Shown here: piece by piece, positions 1 to 13,440 of the stretch
Position numbering within the stretch: the stretch's first letter is position 1
How the letters are laid out: every line of letters begins with the position of its first letter
Origin: Microthyrium microscopicum
Taxonomy: Eukaryota > Ascomycota > Dothideomycetes > Microthyriales > Microthyriaceae
Assembly (NCBI GenBank): GCA_010405405.1
Contig: MU004234.1
Location: 2,151,988 to 2,215,987 of the forward strand
DNA: 64,000 nt
Reading direction: 5' to 3'
Notes under the pieces: generated by a model
The model's input: the letters and a program-made list of their open reading frames with translations, nothing else
The model's database searches: none
What the model was told of the DNA's origin: nothing
Program-made: the position numbers and the translations under genes

Positions 1-340
1 TTTAAATAACTATAATGTACCTAATAAGTTTAAAATATTTTAAATAGTTTTATAATATTTCTAATAAAGTATATATTATTTTATGCGTATCTAATGTCCT
101 TATAATAAGTTTTAAATAACTATAATATACTTAATAAGTTTAAAATATTTTAAATAGTTTTATAATATTTTTAATAAAGTATATATTATCTTATACGTAT
201 CTAATGTTTTTATAATAAGTTTAAAATAACTATGATGTACTTAATAAGTTTAAAATATTTTAAATACTTTTAAAATATTTCTAATAAAGTATATAGTTAT
301 CTTATACGTATCTAATATCTTTATAATAAGTTAAATATAA
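1..340. repeat. Three tandem copies of a 110-bp AT-rich unit
   Basis: A unit beginning TTTAAATAACTATAATGTAC starts at position 1, recurs at 111 and again at 221, with only scattered substitutions between copies. The third copy decays around 330-340. Because the window opens inside the array, more copies may lie to the left. The unit contains no open frame. Confidence 0.9.
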
Positions 341-1536
341 CTTTTCTAATATAATACGTAGTCTAATTTACAATGTATAATAATTTTTTTATAATGTATT
401 TACTTAGATTAAGAAGGTAAAACTATAATGCTTATTAATGCTTATTATAAATTTATAAAGGCTCTAAAGCCTAGAATTTCTTTCTTAGATTATTATCTAT
501 ATAGAACTAGTATTATAAATTAGAGAATTAAGCGCTAGTAAAGAAGCCTTAGTAGATTAGTATTAACTAAATAGTAAGTAAGTTATATAACTACGTATAC
601 TTAAGAGTTAGTACTAATATAATAACCTACTAGATATTCTTTAATAGGCTAATTAATAAGAGTTCTTATTTAAAAGATAAACTTAAAGACTAAATTATAA
701 TACTAGCTATTTACCTTCTTATTCTATAGCGCGTAGTAAAGGAATTTATTAATAACTAGAATAACTATAAGATTATTAATAATAAGAAAAAGTAATTATA
801 CGTAGTAAATAGTAAATCTTAGTATTTATATACTCTTTCCTAAAGAGCGTAAAATATAGGCTTAGTTACTAATTTAGTAATACTTTAGGCTAAGAAAGTA
901 ATAGTAAGAAACTAGAATAAGGATACTTTTTTACTACTTAATATACTTTAATAGTATAATAAAAAGCTAAATATAATAAAATTTAATCCTAATAGTAACC
1001 TCTTTAAAATAAAAAAGGATTAGTATAACCTAATAAATCTATATCTTAGTTACTATCTTTACTTATAAAGAGTAATTAGTTACTATATAGTATTAAGTAA
1101 TACTCTAATTCTAGCTACTTTTAAAAATCCTTAAGGTAATAAAGCTTAAATTAGAGATTACCTAAACTATCCTATAGTTTAAGAGATATAGAGGGCTATA
1201 AATAAGGATAATAAAGATAGTAACATTATAGAGTTTTAGGCTACTATAGAACGTATAAGACTTAGCTATCTTAATAATAATTAATTAAGGAATAATTCTA
1301 ATATTAATTTAGCTAAAGAAGAGAAAATTTAAGCTAGTAATATAAAGAATAAGAGTAATATAGAAAAGAAGCTTTAGTTTATATTTAGGAATTTTAATTA
1401 ATAATAATAATTTATAATAATTTTATATACTTTAATTACTTTTTAAAACCTTACTATACTAATAAAGCTTAATACTATAAAATATATTATTAGATAAATA
1501 GTACATTTCCTTTATATTAAGTAGTTAAAGATTTCT

Positions 1537-1584
1537 AAGTCTTTTAAGTCTCTTAAATCTCTTAAATCTCTTAAGTCTCTTAAA
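1537..1584. repeat. 9-bp minisatellite (TCTCTTAAR)n
   Basis: About five near-perfect 9-bp units based on TCTCTTAAA or TCTCTTAAG run head to tail inside the AT-rich block. In one frame they would encode a repeated Lys-Ser-Leu tripeptide, so they could be the remnant of a low-complexity stretch in a decayed element gene. No function is inferred. Confidence 0.8.
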
Positions 1585-4500
1585 AAGGATAATATAAACA
1601 TTACTTAAATTTTTAGTTTCTTTCTTTATTCTTAATAGTATTAACAATAAAGTAAGGGCCTATAGTAGTATTAGGCTTAGTACTCTTAGGTACTTATTCT
1701 ATTATTATAAATAGCGTATAAATTAATTATAATTAGGTAACTAAAATATAATATTTAAAGTACTAAGCGCTTATAAGTATATTTCTTAAAAGAGTTATTC
1801 TTATATCTTTAGTTATATTTACTAATCTATAAGAGCCTAGGTAAAGATAAATAAAAAATAACCTAAGGTCTTATATATTATTACTACTAGTACTATATAT
1901 AATTAAAAACCTAGATAATATAATTAAGGTTTCTAACTCTAAAACGCTACTATAACTATAGTAATATATTAAATAAGAGCTTCTCCTTATTAAGACAAAG
2001 AAATATAATAATATCCTATTATAAAATCTAAGTAATAGAAAAACTCTAAATAATTTCGTTAAAGCGTAATATAGTTAAAGAAGCTACTAAAATTACGTAG
2101 AATATAGATTAATAAACGCTATAGTAAAGTTAGATCCTATTATATAGAAGATTTAATAAGGTATATTAGTAATTTCTAAAAAAAAAGGTATAAGATTCTA
2201 TTAAGATATAAGTATAAAAACTTACCTTAGTTTAGTTCTTAAAATAACCTTAGTATAAATAGAATAAAAAGTAAAGATTTATTCTTATATTATTAACTAT
2301 AAGACGTAAAGTAACTATATATAATTTAACTTTATTAAAGAATATTATAAGTAGCTTAGTTATTTCTTAGGGTAGCTTATATCAACGTATATAATAGCTT
2401 TAATAAATATAAATCTTTTTTAAAGTAATATTAAAAGTATTTAAGACTTTATTTATAAATACCTAGCTCCTTATTTAAATAATATAGTACTTACTAACTA
2501 TAATAAAGTCTTTACTTATAGTAGAAATATCTAAAATGTTAAACTTATTAATAAAATTAAACTAGGCAAAGGACCTATAAGTTGCGTATTCTTAAAGAAT
2601 AAGAAGAATAAGACTTTAAGCCTCTCTTTAAAATAAAGAAAGCCTTTTAAGATTAGCCTTATTAGTAAAATATATAACGTTATTAAGCTAGCTAATATTA
2701 CTATAAGTAAGTTTATTAAAAGAGCTACCTTTAATATTAATAAGAAGAGTTACCTATAAATTTAACTAATTATATATAAGTATTAGAAGATTATTCTAGA
2801 CTCTAATTTTAATACGCTTACTTTATTAATACCTATCTTAAAGACTTTAAAAGTACCTACTCTAAAAACCTTAAAGATACGCTAGTAGCTACCCTTAGAA
2901 TAAACTTCTTTAAGACTTAGATTAAGTAAAGCTATTAAAGCTAATTTAAGTACTTAAGTAAAGCTTAAGAAAGTTAAGCTTAATATAGACGTCCTTAAGA
3001 AGATAAAAGCTACTATACTAGAAGCTAAGTAAATTATAAAGGACCTATAAATAATAAAAGATCTAGTAGAGGACAAAAATAGATAAGGCTCTAAGTTTAC
3101 TATAGATAATAAGGATAATAGCCTTAGTAATAAGAAAAAAGCTATAACTAGTAGTAAAGATAATAATTTTAATACCTTATTACTATTACTAAAAATATTA
3201 TTCTAGTAACTAAGAGAGAATAAAGCTACTAAATAAGAGAAAGAAGCTATTACTACTAAATAAGAGAAGAAAGCTACTAAATAAGATATATAGAAGTAGA
3301 CTATATTCTAAATTAAGCTATTAAAGAATAGCGTATCTACTTATACTTCTTAATCTTATAAGGTAGTACTTACTTTAATAAAAGAATAAGTAGCTATAGC
3401 TATTAAAATAGATACTCTTAAGATAATTAAGATTAACGTAGTAATAAAGAAGTATAAAAGGCGTAAAGGAAAGGATATAAGATATAAATATAAAAATAAG
3501 AAGTAAAGTAGCACTGCTTAGTTATATTAAAAAGCTATTTAGATATCTCTACTTATTTAATACTCGTTATAGTTTTATTATACTTATTCTACTCTTTTCC
3601 TTATTAATTCCTAAATAATTAAAGTAGTATTAACTTACTAATAATTACTTAGTAAATATTTTCTTTAAAAACTTAATAAGAGTTCTATATATAATAAATA
3701 TAACGCTATTTTAATTTAGTAGAGAGGCTAATAAAACCTATAACTACTACTAGCCTATTATTTCTAACTTTATTACTAAAGTTACTAACCTAAAAAGGAT
3801 ATATTAAACGCCTAGCTAAAAAATAAGGAATAGGTATAGAGAACTTACTACTAAGGTTCTTTCTTAGTAGTAATACTACGACTAGGATTAAGCTATATTT
3901 AGTAAGTAGATCCTATATTAGGCCTACTAAACTATAAGCTACTTATAACTTAACTAAACTTTAATAAACTCTAGTTTCTTAAAATTATTCCTTAAAGTTA
4001 ACTAAGTAATCTTTTATTAAGCCTTAAGTATTACGCCCTTTATATATAGACTTTAAACTTAAATAAGACTAAATCTTAGAAAGGGCTAACGCCCTTTTTA
4101 AAATAGAATTAATTAATCTAATAATATATTCTTATATAGATACTATATATATATTATAAAAGAATAAGTAACTAGCTTATTAAACTATTATACTCCTTTT
4201 TTATTTTACTAAACTAATACTTTTATAATACTTAAGTAGTTTATTAATTTATAAATTAAACCTAAATAAATATTAATAAGTATAATAATTAATACAATTT
4301 ATTAAGCAAAAGTTATAAAACGTAGTATAGAAAACTACTATATAAAGATAAAATAGTTAAAAAATAAGCTTAAAGAATTTATATAATATTACTATAAATA
4401 CTACTAGAACTAGAATTATTAACTAAAAATTAAATTAATTAAAAGCAGTATTAAACTATAAATCTAGAGGCTAAGGAACTTATTAGTTAAGTATTAATAT

Positions 4501-5446
4501 ATTCCTATAAAAAATTAGTTATATTTCTATTTAATACTATTAACTACTTATTAGAATATATAATAATAGTTATTAAGCTTTAACTCTAATTCTAATAGAC
4601 TTTCTTAGGCTACTAGTCTATAGAGGAGTTATAGTCTTATTTAAGATAAATATAATATTAGTTAGTAAGAAATAACTTAAGGAGGATTAATAAAGTTAAT
4701 TATTAGGTTATTAAGTACTTAAAAGTAAGGATAGTAAGCTTTTTAATATTTAGACTATATCCTTTTAAGACTCTTTAATTAGGAGTAACTCTATTTTTTT
4801 CTTTATATATAATATAGTTATCTATATCTTTATTATTAAATTTATAATAGCGCTCTAACTACTTCTTACTATTATACTTATAAAAAAGGTAGCCTTTATT
4901 AAAGTTAACTTTCTAAACTAATTACTTATTTTCTCCTTATTCTATCTTTACTCTATTTATTTCTTTTAAAGCTCTTAAAGATATATTAATTTTTTTAGCA
5001 TTATTTAAAATATAAATAGGCTAATAATACTCTCTCTATTTAGTACTATCTATCTAAATAAAGCTTACTTTAGCCTTACTTATGCTTTTAAGAATTCTTC
5101 TTACTTACCTATATAATTTCTATAGTCTACCTTAAAAGCGTATTAATAATATTAATATATCCTTATCTTCTAAAAAATTTAAGTTACTAAACTTAACTAA
5201 TAAACCTATTATATTACTATTATAATCTATATATATCTTTATCTCTTCTACTTTTAAATATACTCTAAAAATATCTAACTTCTCTTTACTATCTATATAG
5301 TACTAAAGGTTCTTATAGAAAGGCGCTAAGTAAGATTCTTTAATTTAATATTATATTATATTAATTTAAATCTAGTTATTAGTATTAAAGACTTAATTAA
5401 ATCTATAATCCTTAAAGTAAATATTATTAAGATAATATATAGAATA

Positions 5447-5519
5447 AAATAAAGCTTATAAATTCTTAGCTACTTTTTAGTAAACTAAGAAAGTAGCTAA
5501 GAACGTATAAGCTTTATTT
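5447..5519. repeat. Long near-perfect inverted repeat (about 35-bp arms, 4-bp loop)
   Basis: The left arm at 5447-5480 contains AATAAAGCTTATAAATTCTT and the right arm at 5485-5519 is its reverse complement with about three mismatches. The spacer is only TAAA. The symmetry stops at both ends, so this is a compact foldback rather than the middle of a larger palindrome. It may mark abutting terminal repeats of dead elements. Confidence 0.8.
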
Positions 5520-7841
5520 ATTTTAAAGACTTTTTAGCTAAATACTTCTATATTAGAATGTCTTATAAAATAGTAACTTTAACTATAAAGTAAGATCTAA
5601 AGAAAGTTATACTTATATTAACTTATAATTTTAATCTATTCTTTATTCTAGATAATATATTACTAAAAGGTATATTATACTAAAAGAGGATTAAATTTAA
5701 CTTATATATACTACCTTTAGTATTTTTAAGTCTTTATCTTTTAATATTAGACTCTAACTACCTTCTAAGTAAACTAAGAAAATAATTAGAGTCTAATATA
5801 GCTTTAGAGAAGCTAATATTTATCTAAATTAGGATTTTTATTAGTTTAATATTAAGTTAGTATTCTTTTTAATAGTAGAAGGAAGTAGATAAATTTTTAC
5901 TTATTAGTTATTTTATTATTAATATATATTTCTTTTACGTAAAGTACTATCTTAATTAATAATATAGTAGATAAGAATCTAGTACTTTATTAGTATATAT
6001 ATAATAAAGTTTTTAGTAAAGATATACTATTACGTTAAATATAATTATCTTTTTAAAAAGAAGTACTACTAGCTATACTTTAATTAATATCTATAATATA
6101 TACCTAAGTTTATAATTAGCTTTAACCTATTAATATAATACTATCTCTATAAATAGAAAACTTTTTAAAAAGATAAAAGAACTAAATATATAATAAGTAT
6201 TTAAAGTAGGTAAAGTAGTATACTTACTTTACTATTCTAAGCGTAGTAATAATAAGTAAAAGTAAATATATTAAAAAATAACTACTAAAATAAATAAAGA
6301 TACTAAAAGTAATTTTTACTATCTTAAAGTAAATTAATAAATAATAAAGTAAATTTAGGACTTATTTAAAGTATATATTATAGGCTTAAATTTAGTAAAA
6401 GATAGCTTATAATATACTTTTTATATTTTTATTTTTATTAGTTATAATATATAAAATATAAGCCTACTATTCTATACTTCTAGATATCCTAAATAAACTC
6501 TTAGTTTATTCTTAAAGTTATTAATTATTACTAAGTAATAAGGTAAATAGATATATAAGCCTTATAAGTTAAAAGTTTAATTACTTAGATTTTATAATAT
6601 CTCTTTATAAATAAGCATAATAACTAGTTAATAATTACTATAGCTAGTAATATATTTTTAGATATTAGCTAATTCTAAGCTACTCTTTTACTACTTAATT
6701 ATCTAGTATTTAAATATATACTATAATTACTATTTCTACTTACTAAGAATTAGTACTTTTTAACTTAAAGAGAACGCTACTTAAATAAAGATATTTAGAA
6801 GTAGTTAACTAGCTTACCTTTATATATTAATAAACTAATAATAATATTTATTAATATTTATTTATGTTATCTAGTATATATTAATAGAAAGTATATTTCT
6901 ATCTTTCTTATAATATATTACTAATTATATACTAAGTAATAAAGTTTCTTTATTTTTTTAAAGGCTTCTATATCTACGTTCTTTTAATAATAATATTTAC
7001 TACTTTAAATTAATAATATATACTAAGATTTCTATTTAAGAAAAAATTAGGTATATTTAAAGTATAACTACTAGCTAATAAATAATATAATTAAATTACT
7101 TTAATAAGGCTACTTAGAGTCCTTACTTAATAAACTTAACTTTTTTAAAAAAGATATATACTTTATACTAAAGTAAAGAGTATAACCTTTATTATACATT
7201 AGGGCTAATGTATTAAATATACCTATTAATATTAAATTAAGGTAGAATTACTTTTTATAGATAAGAATACTTTTAGTAAAATTAAAAGCTTATAGTTTAT
7301 ATAGGTTAATAATTTTATAACTTACTTATACTATTTATATTATTCTTAATATAGTACTTATACTTCTTAAGGATATAGAGTAGTATATAGAATTATTTCT
7401 ATATATAATAATAATAAGGCTATAATAATATTAGAAAGTTTTTAGAGAGCTTAGTTTAAATAAAAATTATAGTAGAAAATTATAGTAGTTAGCTTTAGTT
7501 TTTAGGTAACTTTCCTTCTAATTATTAACTTACTAATATTTAGTTTAGATAGTATTTAAATAATATACTAGTTTTTAACTAACTTTTTTTTTATTATAAA
7601 ATATAAGCTCCTTTAATATATAGAATAATTTAATTGCTATATCCTAAACTAGAGTATAACTACTATGTAAGTATAATAGGTTATATAGAACTATAACCTT
7701 AGAAGAGTATTATTAATAAAATAGGTAAAGAAAGAATAAGATTAGACTTAAAAGGTATATTAGAATTACTCTATTATAACTAGTAAGCTTATTTATAAGA
7801 TAAAATCTTTAAATAAGGAGGTAATTAGTTATTATTAATAA

Positions 7842-7872
7842 GCCTACTATAGATAATAGTCTATAGTAGGCT
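7842..7872. repeat. Short inverted repeat
   Basis: Arms of 13 bp, AGCCTACTATAGA and its near-exact complement, flank a short AT spacer. The flanks remain partly symmetrical for about ten more bases. It is one of several foldbacks in the AT-rich block and has no assigned role. Confidence 0.55.
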
Positions 7873-8565
7873 ATAACTAATAAAGGGTAGTAATATTATT
7901 TATATCTTATATATAGTATTTCTAAGTAGTAAGTAGTTATAGTATTTAGTATAACTAAAATACTAATTAATTAATAGTTAAAAACTATCTATATTATTAT
8001 AGATTAACCTAACGTAATATAATATATTAATATAGAATATATTAATATTAAAGACGTTAAGACTTTTTTTTAAAAGAAAAAAATTAATATAAAAAATACC
8101 TTACTATTTTAATCTTCTTTAAAAAGCGTATTAAAGAAGAGTAACTAATAAAGTATAATAAGATATTTCTAATAATAAATACTAAAGTATAAATAGTTAT
8201 AAAGATTATTATAATATTATTACCTTAAAAAGGTCTTAATATTAATTAAAATCTACTAAGATACTTCTATAGTAATTTTACTAAGTATTAGTATAAATAT
8301 ACTACTTAATAAGCTTTATTATAGAAAGCTTTACTTATTTAAGTAATACGTAGTATTAAATAATACTACTTAGTAATAAAAAGGCTTTATAGCTATCTTA
8401 GCTAGTTAATACCTATATATCTAGAAAACTAGACTAGGTTATAGAGATAAGTTAGACTAATAATCTTTACTAGTTTTAGTTACCTTAAAGCTAAGTAATT
8501 ATTAAATAGTATTTTAAAAAGTAACTATAAGTTATTCTTTTTATTTTACTAAAATAAATATATAT

Positions 8566-8629
8566 AATAAGTAAAATAATATCTTAATCCTTTATGTAAT
8601 AAGTAAAATAATATCTTAATCCTTTATAT
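8566..8629. repeat. Two-copy 32-bp direct repeat
   Basis: Two adjacent 32-bp units starting AATAAGTAAAATAATATCTT differ at a single base near the end. The near identity contrasts with the heavy decay around it, so the duplication is probably younger than most of the mutation in the block. Confidence 0.85.
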
Positions 8630-8983
8630 AAGGCATCTTTCTATAAAGGATAGATACCTTAATATATTTTAATAAGTTATTTATAGAGCGCGCGTTATAA
8701 GTAAAATATTAAGTATTTTATTATAAGGTATCTTACTATACATATTCTCTTAAGTAATCCTTAGAGAAGAATAGCATAGTAGGCTTTATAATTAATTTTA
8801 TACATATAGAAGTATATTATACTAAAGAGTATAGAATTAGGAGTAGAGAAAGCCTTTTAGCTAAAAAGGCTTACTCTATAGTAGTAGAACGTTATTCCTA
8901 AAGTAATACTTACTACTAGATTATTATAGTAAGACTATATAGATATAAAACTACTATATAGTATAAGCTTAAATAATTACTAT

Positions 8984-9016
8984 AAATTTTATATAATTTT
9001 AAGTTATATAAAATTT
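8984..9016. repeat. Perfect 13-bp inverted repeat
   Basis: AAATTTTATATAA at 8984-8996 is mirrored exactly at 9004-9016 around a 7-bp spacer. In DNA this AT-rich a perfect 13-bp match can arise by chance, so it is recorded without interpretation. Confidence 0.5.
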
Positions 9017-10472
9017 TTTAAATAATTATAAATAATATTTTTTTCCTTCTTTTATAAAAGAGCTAAAAAAATATTATTCTCTTACTTACCTAGTTCTTAA
9101 TATAGCTATAAAGGAACTTAATAAGACTTATATATATATATTACTTATTATATAAACTAGCTTAGCGTTACTTAGACATAATAGCTAGATTAGAGTTATA
9201 GTCTCTTTTTTACTTAATACTAAAAAATATTACTTTACTAAACTTTCTCTACTATAATTCTATTACCTAATTATATTAGTTATACTTAATTTAATAAGAA
9301 AAAATAAACTTATATATAATTTAGCCTTATAAGATTATTATATAATAGCGCTAACTATCTTAGTGCTAATTTTATATTATTTTCTTACTTTTTTTATATT
9401 CTTATAAGCATAGTATTCTATAATAATAGGCTAACTCCTTAAATATTTAAGTATAAATATATTTTATAAAATAATTAGTATTTATAAGAAATACTTACGC
9501 CTCTAGCGTTAGTAGTTCTACTAATTAATAAACTAAATAATATATAGAATAGTTTAGTACATAAGCTAAGAAATATAGGCTTATTAAAACGTAACTTTAC
9601 TTTATATAATATAAATAAAGAAGTTTAAAATACTCTATATTAATATTTTAAAGCTTGCGTAATTATATTAAAAGCTAGAAATTATTTTTAAGGATATAAA
9701 TTAATAGTAGAAGAGTATTAAAAAATATTATAGCTAAAAGGATAGAAGTTTTTAGTAACTTAGACTTACTAAAAGTTAGTAAAGTAGTTATAAATAAAAA
9801 GGATAATACGCTAGAATAATATTATTTAATAAGGAATTACGCCCTTCTTACTATTAAGATATAACGCTTAACCTAAAGGAATAATATATAAAAAAATAAT
9901 TTAAGAACCTATAAAAAGAATAATACTCTAAAAAGAATATTATAGCTAAGGCTTACTTATAAGCTAATTTAGTAAGGAACTACTACTACTAAGCTTTACT
10001 AAACTTTACTATAATTATAAATTTATAACTTTACTTTTATCCTTTTAAGAGAGAAGCTTTATAGCGCTTACCCTAATTAAAACCTTTATATAATATTATC
10101 TTATTTATTAAAGCTATTTTAGGAAAGATATTATAAATATAGTCTTCTTAAAGAATATTCCCTTACTAAATTTAGTAAGCTTCTTTACGAATTAATATCT
10201 TTATCTATAATATATCTTTATAACTATACTAAAATCTATATATAGCCTATTAGACTCTTCTATATAAGCTATAGTATTATATAAAGGCACTACTTTACTA
10301 AATATTAGTAATTCTATTATAAATAAAGATAATTTTTACTACTAAAATATAAAAAATAATTATTACTAAAAATATTGTTTAGAGATAGCCCTAACTAAGG
10401 GCAGGGTAGAATAGGTCTTAGAATTATTATAAATAGGGGGATGCATCGCTAATATAGTAATATAGTAACATG

Positions 10473-10512
10473 TTTAGAAGTTTAGAAGTTTAGAAGTTTA
10501 GAAGTTTAGAAG
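10473..10512. repeat. (TTTAGAAG)5 microsatellite at the edge of the AT-rich block
   Basis: Five exact copies of the 8-bp unit TTTAGAAG lie within about 70 bp of the point where composition changes from AT-rich to normal. Perfect identity implies recent slippage. Confidence 0.95.
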
Positions 10513-11340
10513 TTCTTAAAGTGGCTAGGGTTGGCGGTAATGCGCCGTCATACACAGCTGCCCGAACTTGTACCTGGCTAACCCACGCTCAAAAAGTCAA
10601 TCTATTCTTTTGACGGTTAGGCTGACCTTTAAGCCTCGCACGTTGCCGTGCCCACAACCCAATCACAGAGCAACCATCTGGAGTTTATCTGGTGGCTGTC
10701 CTCTGCGGCGCGACCCTGAACTCAACTGGCGTCTCAAGAAATTGCGACTCCAACAACTCCTTTTTCTCTTTAAAGGTCAACACTTTGCTCGCCTGGGCCT
10801 TTTTCTTGGCTTTGATAAGAAGTTCAGATGGTGCTTCGTATTCTCAATAAATGCCAATCCCCCCTCTCTTTAGCGAACTGAAGATAAGACTGTACCGTTC
10901 TTCAACGCAAACGCCGATTCGGTGGTGACTTTGAGAAGTTCAAGTCTTGTGCAGGTTGCTTGGAAGCGCTTGTGGATGGTTACACGCCAACTCATCCTAT
11001 TGATCCTATCGCGGATGCATCGTTCCACCCGCTACGCACCTCTTTATCCGGTCTCCGGGTTCCGGGCTTCGTCTTCAGTGACTCTTCATAACGTCAACTG
11101 TCACTTCAATTTATTCGATGCGTTTTATTTGTGAATCAGCGGGTGCAACAAGCAGGAATGGCACGATCAGAGAAGAACTATTGGCTTGTCCTCATTATCG
11201 CGCAGCTCTCGATTCGTGATAGTGATGCGCGATCGGTAGAGGGTGTTTAACCAACTCTACCGCCAAGCCCTTAACATCCAATCAGCGTTCAGTAACATCA
11301 ACAGCCAAAAACACGATTATTTTGAAGCCAAATTAAATTA
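10513..11340. other. GC-normal gene-free segment between repeats
   Basis: Base composition returns to normal and CpA-type dinucleotides are common, so RIP did not affect this piece. No convincing complete gene is present. The only coding-like signal is the short minus-strand fragment at 10,685-10,843 described separately. The remainder shows nothing recognisable. Confidence 0.6.
10685..10843 (-). pseudogene. Possible C-terminal fragment of a decayed gene
   Basis: On the minus strand about 52 codons are open before a natural stop at 10,685. The peptide is Lys/Glu-rich, including SELLIKAKKKAQASKVLTFK, followed by a segment ending QRTATR. It reads like the end of a real protein. Directly upstream the frame is closed by TGA and no other exon could be joined. 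The family is not recognised. It may be a truncated host gene or a transposon tail; a chance open frame is not excluded. Confidence 0.3.
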
Positions 11341-11479
11341 CTTTCTACATAACTTTTAGTATTGCAAAATAGCTACAATTCTTCGTTTAAACCTTAAGTT
11401 TCTCTCTATAACTCGCAAATATAATTCGCAGCCCCTACCATAGCCTATTAAGTACTCTCTTTAACAGTACGTCCTATTA

Positions 11480-13440
11480 TCTTAATATCTTCTTCCTCTT
11501 CTACCACAACGAGATTTAACGACTAACGCTTAAAGAAGCAATCATCAAGATCTTTAACTTCAGGTAGATCTAGATTATACCAACAGCGTAGTATAAATAG
11601 TAAACTACCAACGTAATACAGCCCTAGTTATACTACTAACTAATTAAGCTTTTTATCGTTTATAAAGCTAAAAACTAGCATATTTACTCACTCGCTAGTT
11701 AATCTCGTTCGTCAAGGGTTCTAGATCCAATTAACTACTAAAAACGCTCTTTCTAACGGTACAGAATTAGCTATTATTTCAAATAGCCTAATCGCGACGT
11801 CAGAGAGCTTTAGAACTACTATTTAAAGACATTCCTAAAAATATAATAGTTTCTAGTAATCCTAAGCTTCAGCACTATCTAAAGATATCAAAAATACTCC
11901 CATTCAACGTCTAAAAGCATAGAATTCATTACTAACAAGCAAGATCTCTTCCTTAGCTTTATCTCTCTCTTCTTTAGAGGCACTAGGACGTGCTTTAAAT
12001 CAATTCCTTAGAGCTTAAGATGCCGCAGCATATTGCCATAGAACTAATATTTTAATAACTATTAAAGGATCTAGAGCGTATACTAGATTAATATCATCTA
12101 TAATTTAAAGGTTTTATCGTTCTTCTAATAAGTAGAGAAGTTTAGCTTAAATACTAGCAATATTATCTATCTTAGGGTATTCTTTATAAAGATCTTACTA
12201 GGCAGTTCTAATAGAAGACTAGCCCTTTATTACTTTACCTAAGTAATGCTATAGCCCTTCCAATCAAACCTAAGCGTTATGCACAGGCTTTAGGATATAA
12301 GATAGGAATCTATAGTTCCTCCAAAAGAGTAGATTCTTCATAGTATTAAATACAATCTTATTCTTATTTTTAATAGCTCTAGTGTCTCTAGGAACTTTAA
12401 TAGTTCTTACAAAAGAATCTATAGCTACTTTACTACGTTCTAGTGATTAAACTAGACTAAATTAGGTTCCCTAGCAAGTAATTACTAATAATCCTATTCC
12501 GTACGTCTTACCAAGTCAACGTCGTTAAATATCTCAAAGCATACCAAAGTACAAGGGCCTAGATCTAAACTAGGTCGCTATCTCTTAGATTTAATCCTAA
12601 GTACTCTTTAGGAAAAGAATATCACCTAAAATATCCTTAATTAGAAGCTAAAGACCATAAGAATTGCATAGTATTATTAAGCACTTCTTAAAGGCCTATT
12701 CTAAGTGTTTTTTAAGTATATTTTAGACCACACGCATAGTAGGACACGTATTTAAAGCAATTAAATTAACGCGTAAGAGATCTCCCTCCATCTAACGGTA
12801 AAGAGTATCTAGTAAGAGGTAGGCTATAGCTAAAGCTATTAAGTATACTCTACCTAAATTAATAATTTCAAGATAGAAGGAACCCAAAGTAGGTATAATA
12901 ACATAGAAATTAGCTATCTAACGACTAGCTCTATTAGTGCTTTCGTCTAATGAGAAGTTAAGAAAAGGCTAATTTCGTAGTACCTCTTAAAGTAGTAGAA
13001 GATCTTCGTTATAGATATCTTTAACTAGATCTAGCATTTAGCCTCTCTATAAAGGCAAGTAATTTAACATTCTAGTTAATCTTACAGATTTAACTTTATG
13101 TTCGTAAGTTATTTAATAACAAGATCTATCAAATATACTCATAGAAAGCCCTTCTCTTACTATTCGTCATACATAGCGGCAATCCCATTTAATTCGTATT
13201 TATATACGTAAATTAGCTATATTTAACTAAGAGGGAGCAGTAGGAACCATAAGACGTTAAATATGCCCTTCCTAGATCAAATGTCGCTCCATACGCTCCA
13301 TATTATAAAAATACGTTTAAGGATAGTATTTATAAGTAAATTCTAGCAATTTCGTTAGATCTTAATAAGGAAGCATATTCTAGTAAAGGAGAATCTCTTA
13401 CTTTCGCCATTCTGTTCAATTTAGCCTTCTTAGAGCCATT
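11480..13440 (-). mobile_element. Degenerate hAT-superfamily DNA transposon
   Basis: Translation of the minus strand gives a chain of hAT transposase motifs broken by stops and frame changes. Near 12.94 kb it contains NFSLDESTN followed by a closed codon and IANFYVIIPTLGSFY, the acidic core typical of fungal hAT transposases. Near 11.75-11.8 kb the C-terminal dimerisation motif reads LFEIIANSVPLERAFS, followed by a degraded RTRL segment. At the N-terminal side an MERHL piece hints at the BED zinc finger. Most breaks are TAG or TAA at former Gln or Trp codons, as expected from RIP, though the mutation load is lighter than in the 1-10 kb block. Terminal inverted repeats and the 8-bp target duplication could not be fixed; the element probably spans about 11.3-13.7 kb. 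It is dead. Confidence 0.8.

Larger units (their letters stand above)
1..10440. repeat. AT-rich, RIP-degraded repeat block without genes
   Basis: The whole stretch is extremely AT-rich, with TA steps everywhere, stop codons dense in all frames and no open frame of useful length. This composition ends abruptly near 10.4 kb. Such blocks in Pezizomycotina are normally old transposon accumulations mutated by RIP, which turns CpA into TpA. Fragments of former coding sequence can be sensed, but I could not assign a family, so no element is named. A pericentromeric or subtelomeric position is possible; no telomere repeat is visible. Confidence 0.85.

Noticed and set aside
8566-8629. CRISPR-like or other spaced repeat array
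   Set aside because: Only two directly adjacent copies without spacers, in a eukaryotic genome; simple duplication explains it.
1-10440. Possible named retroelement families inside the AT-rich block
   Set aside because: Decay is too strong to identify terminal repeats or a family with confidence, so none was named.
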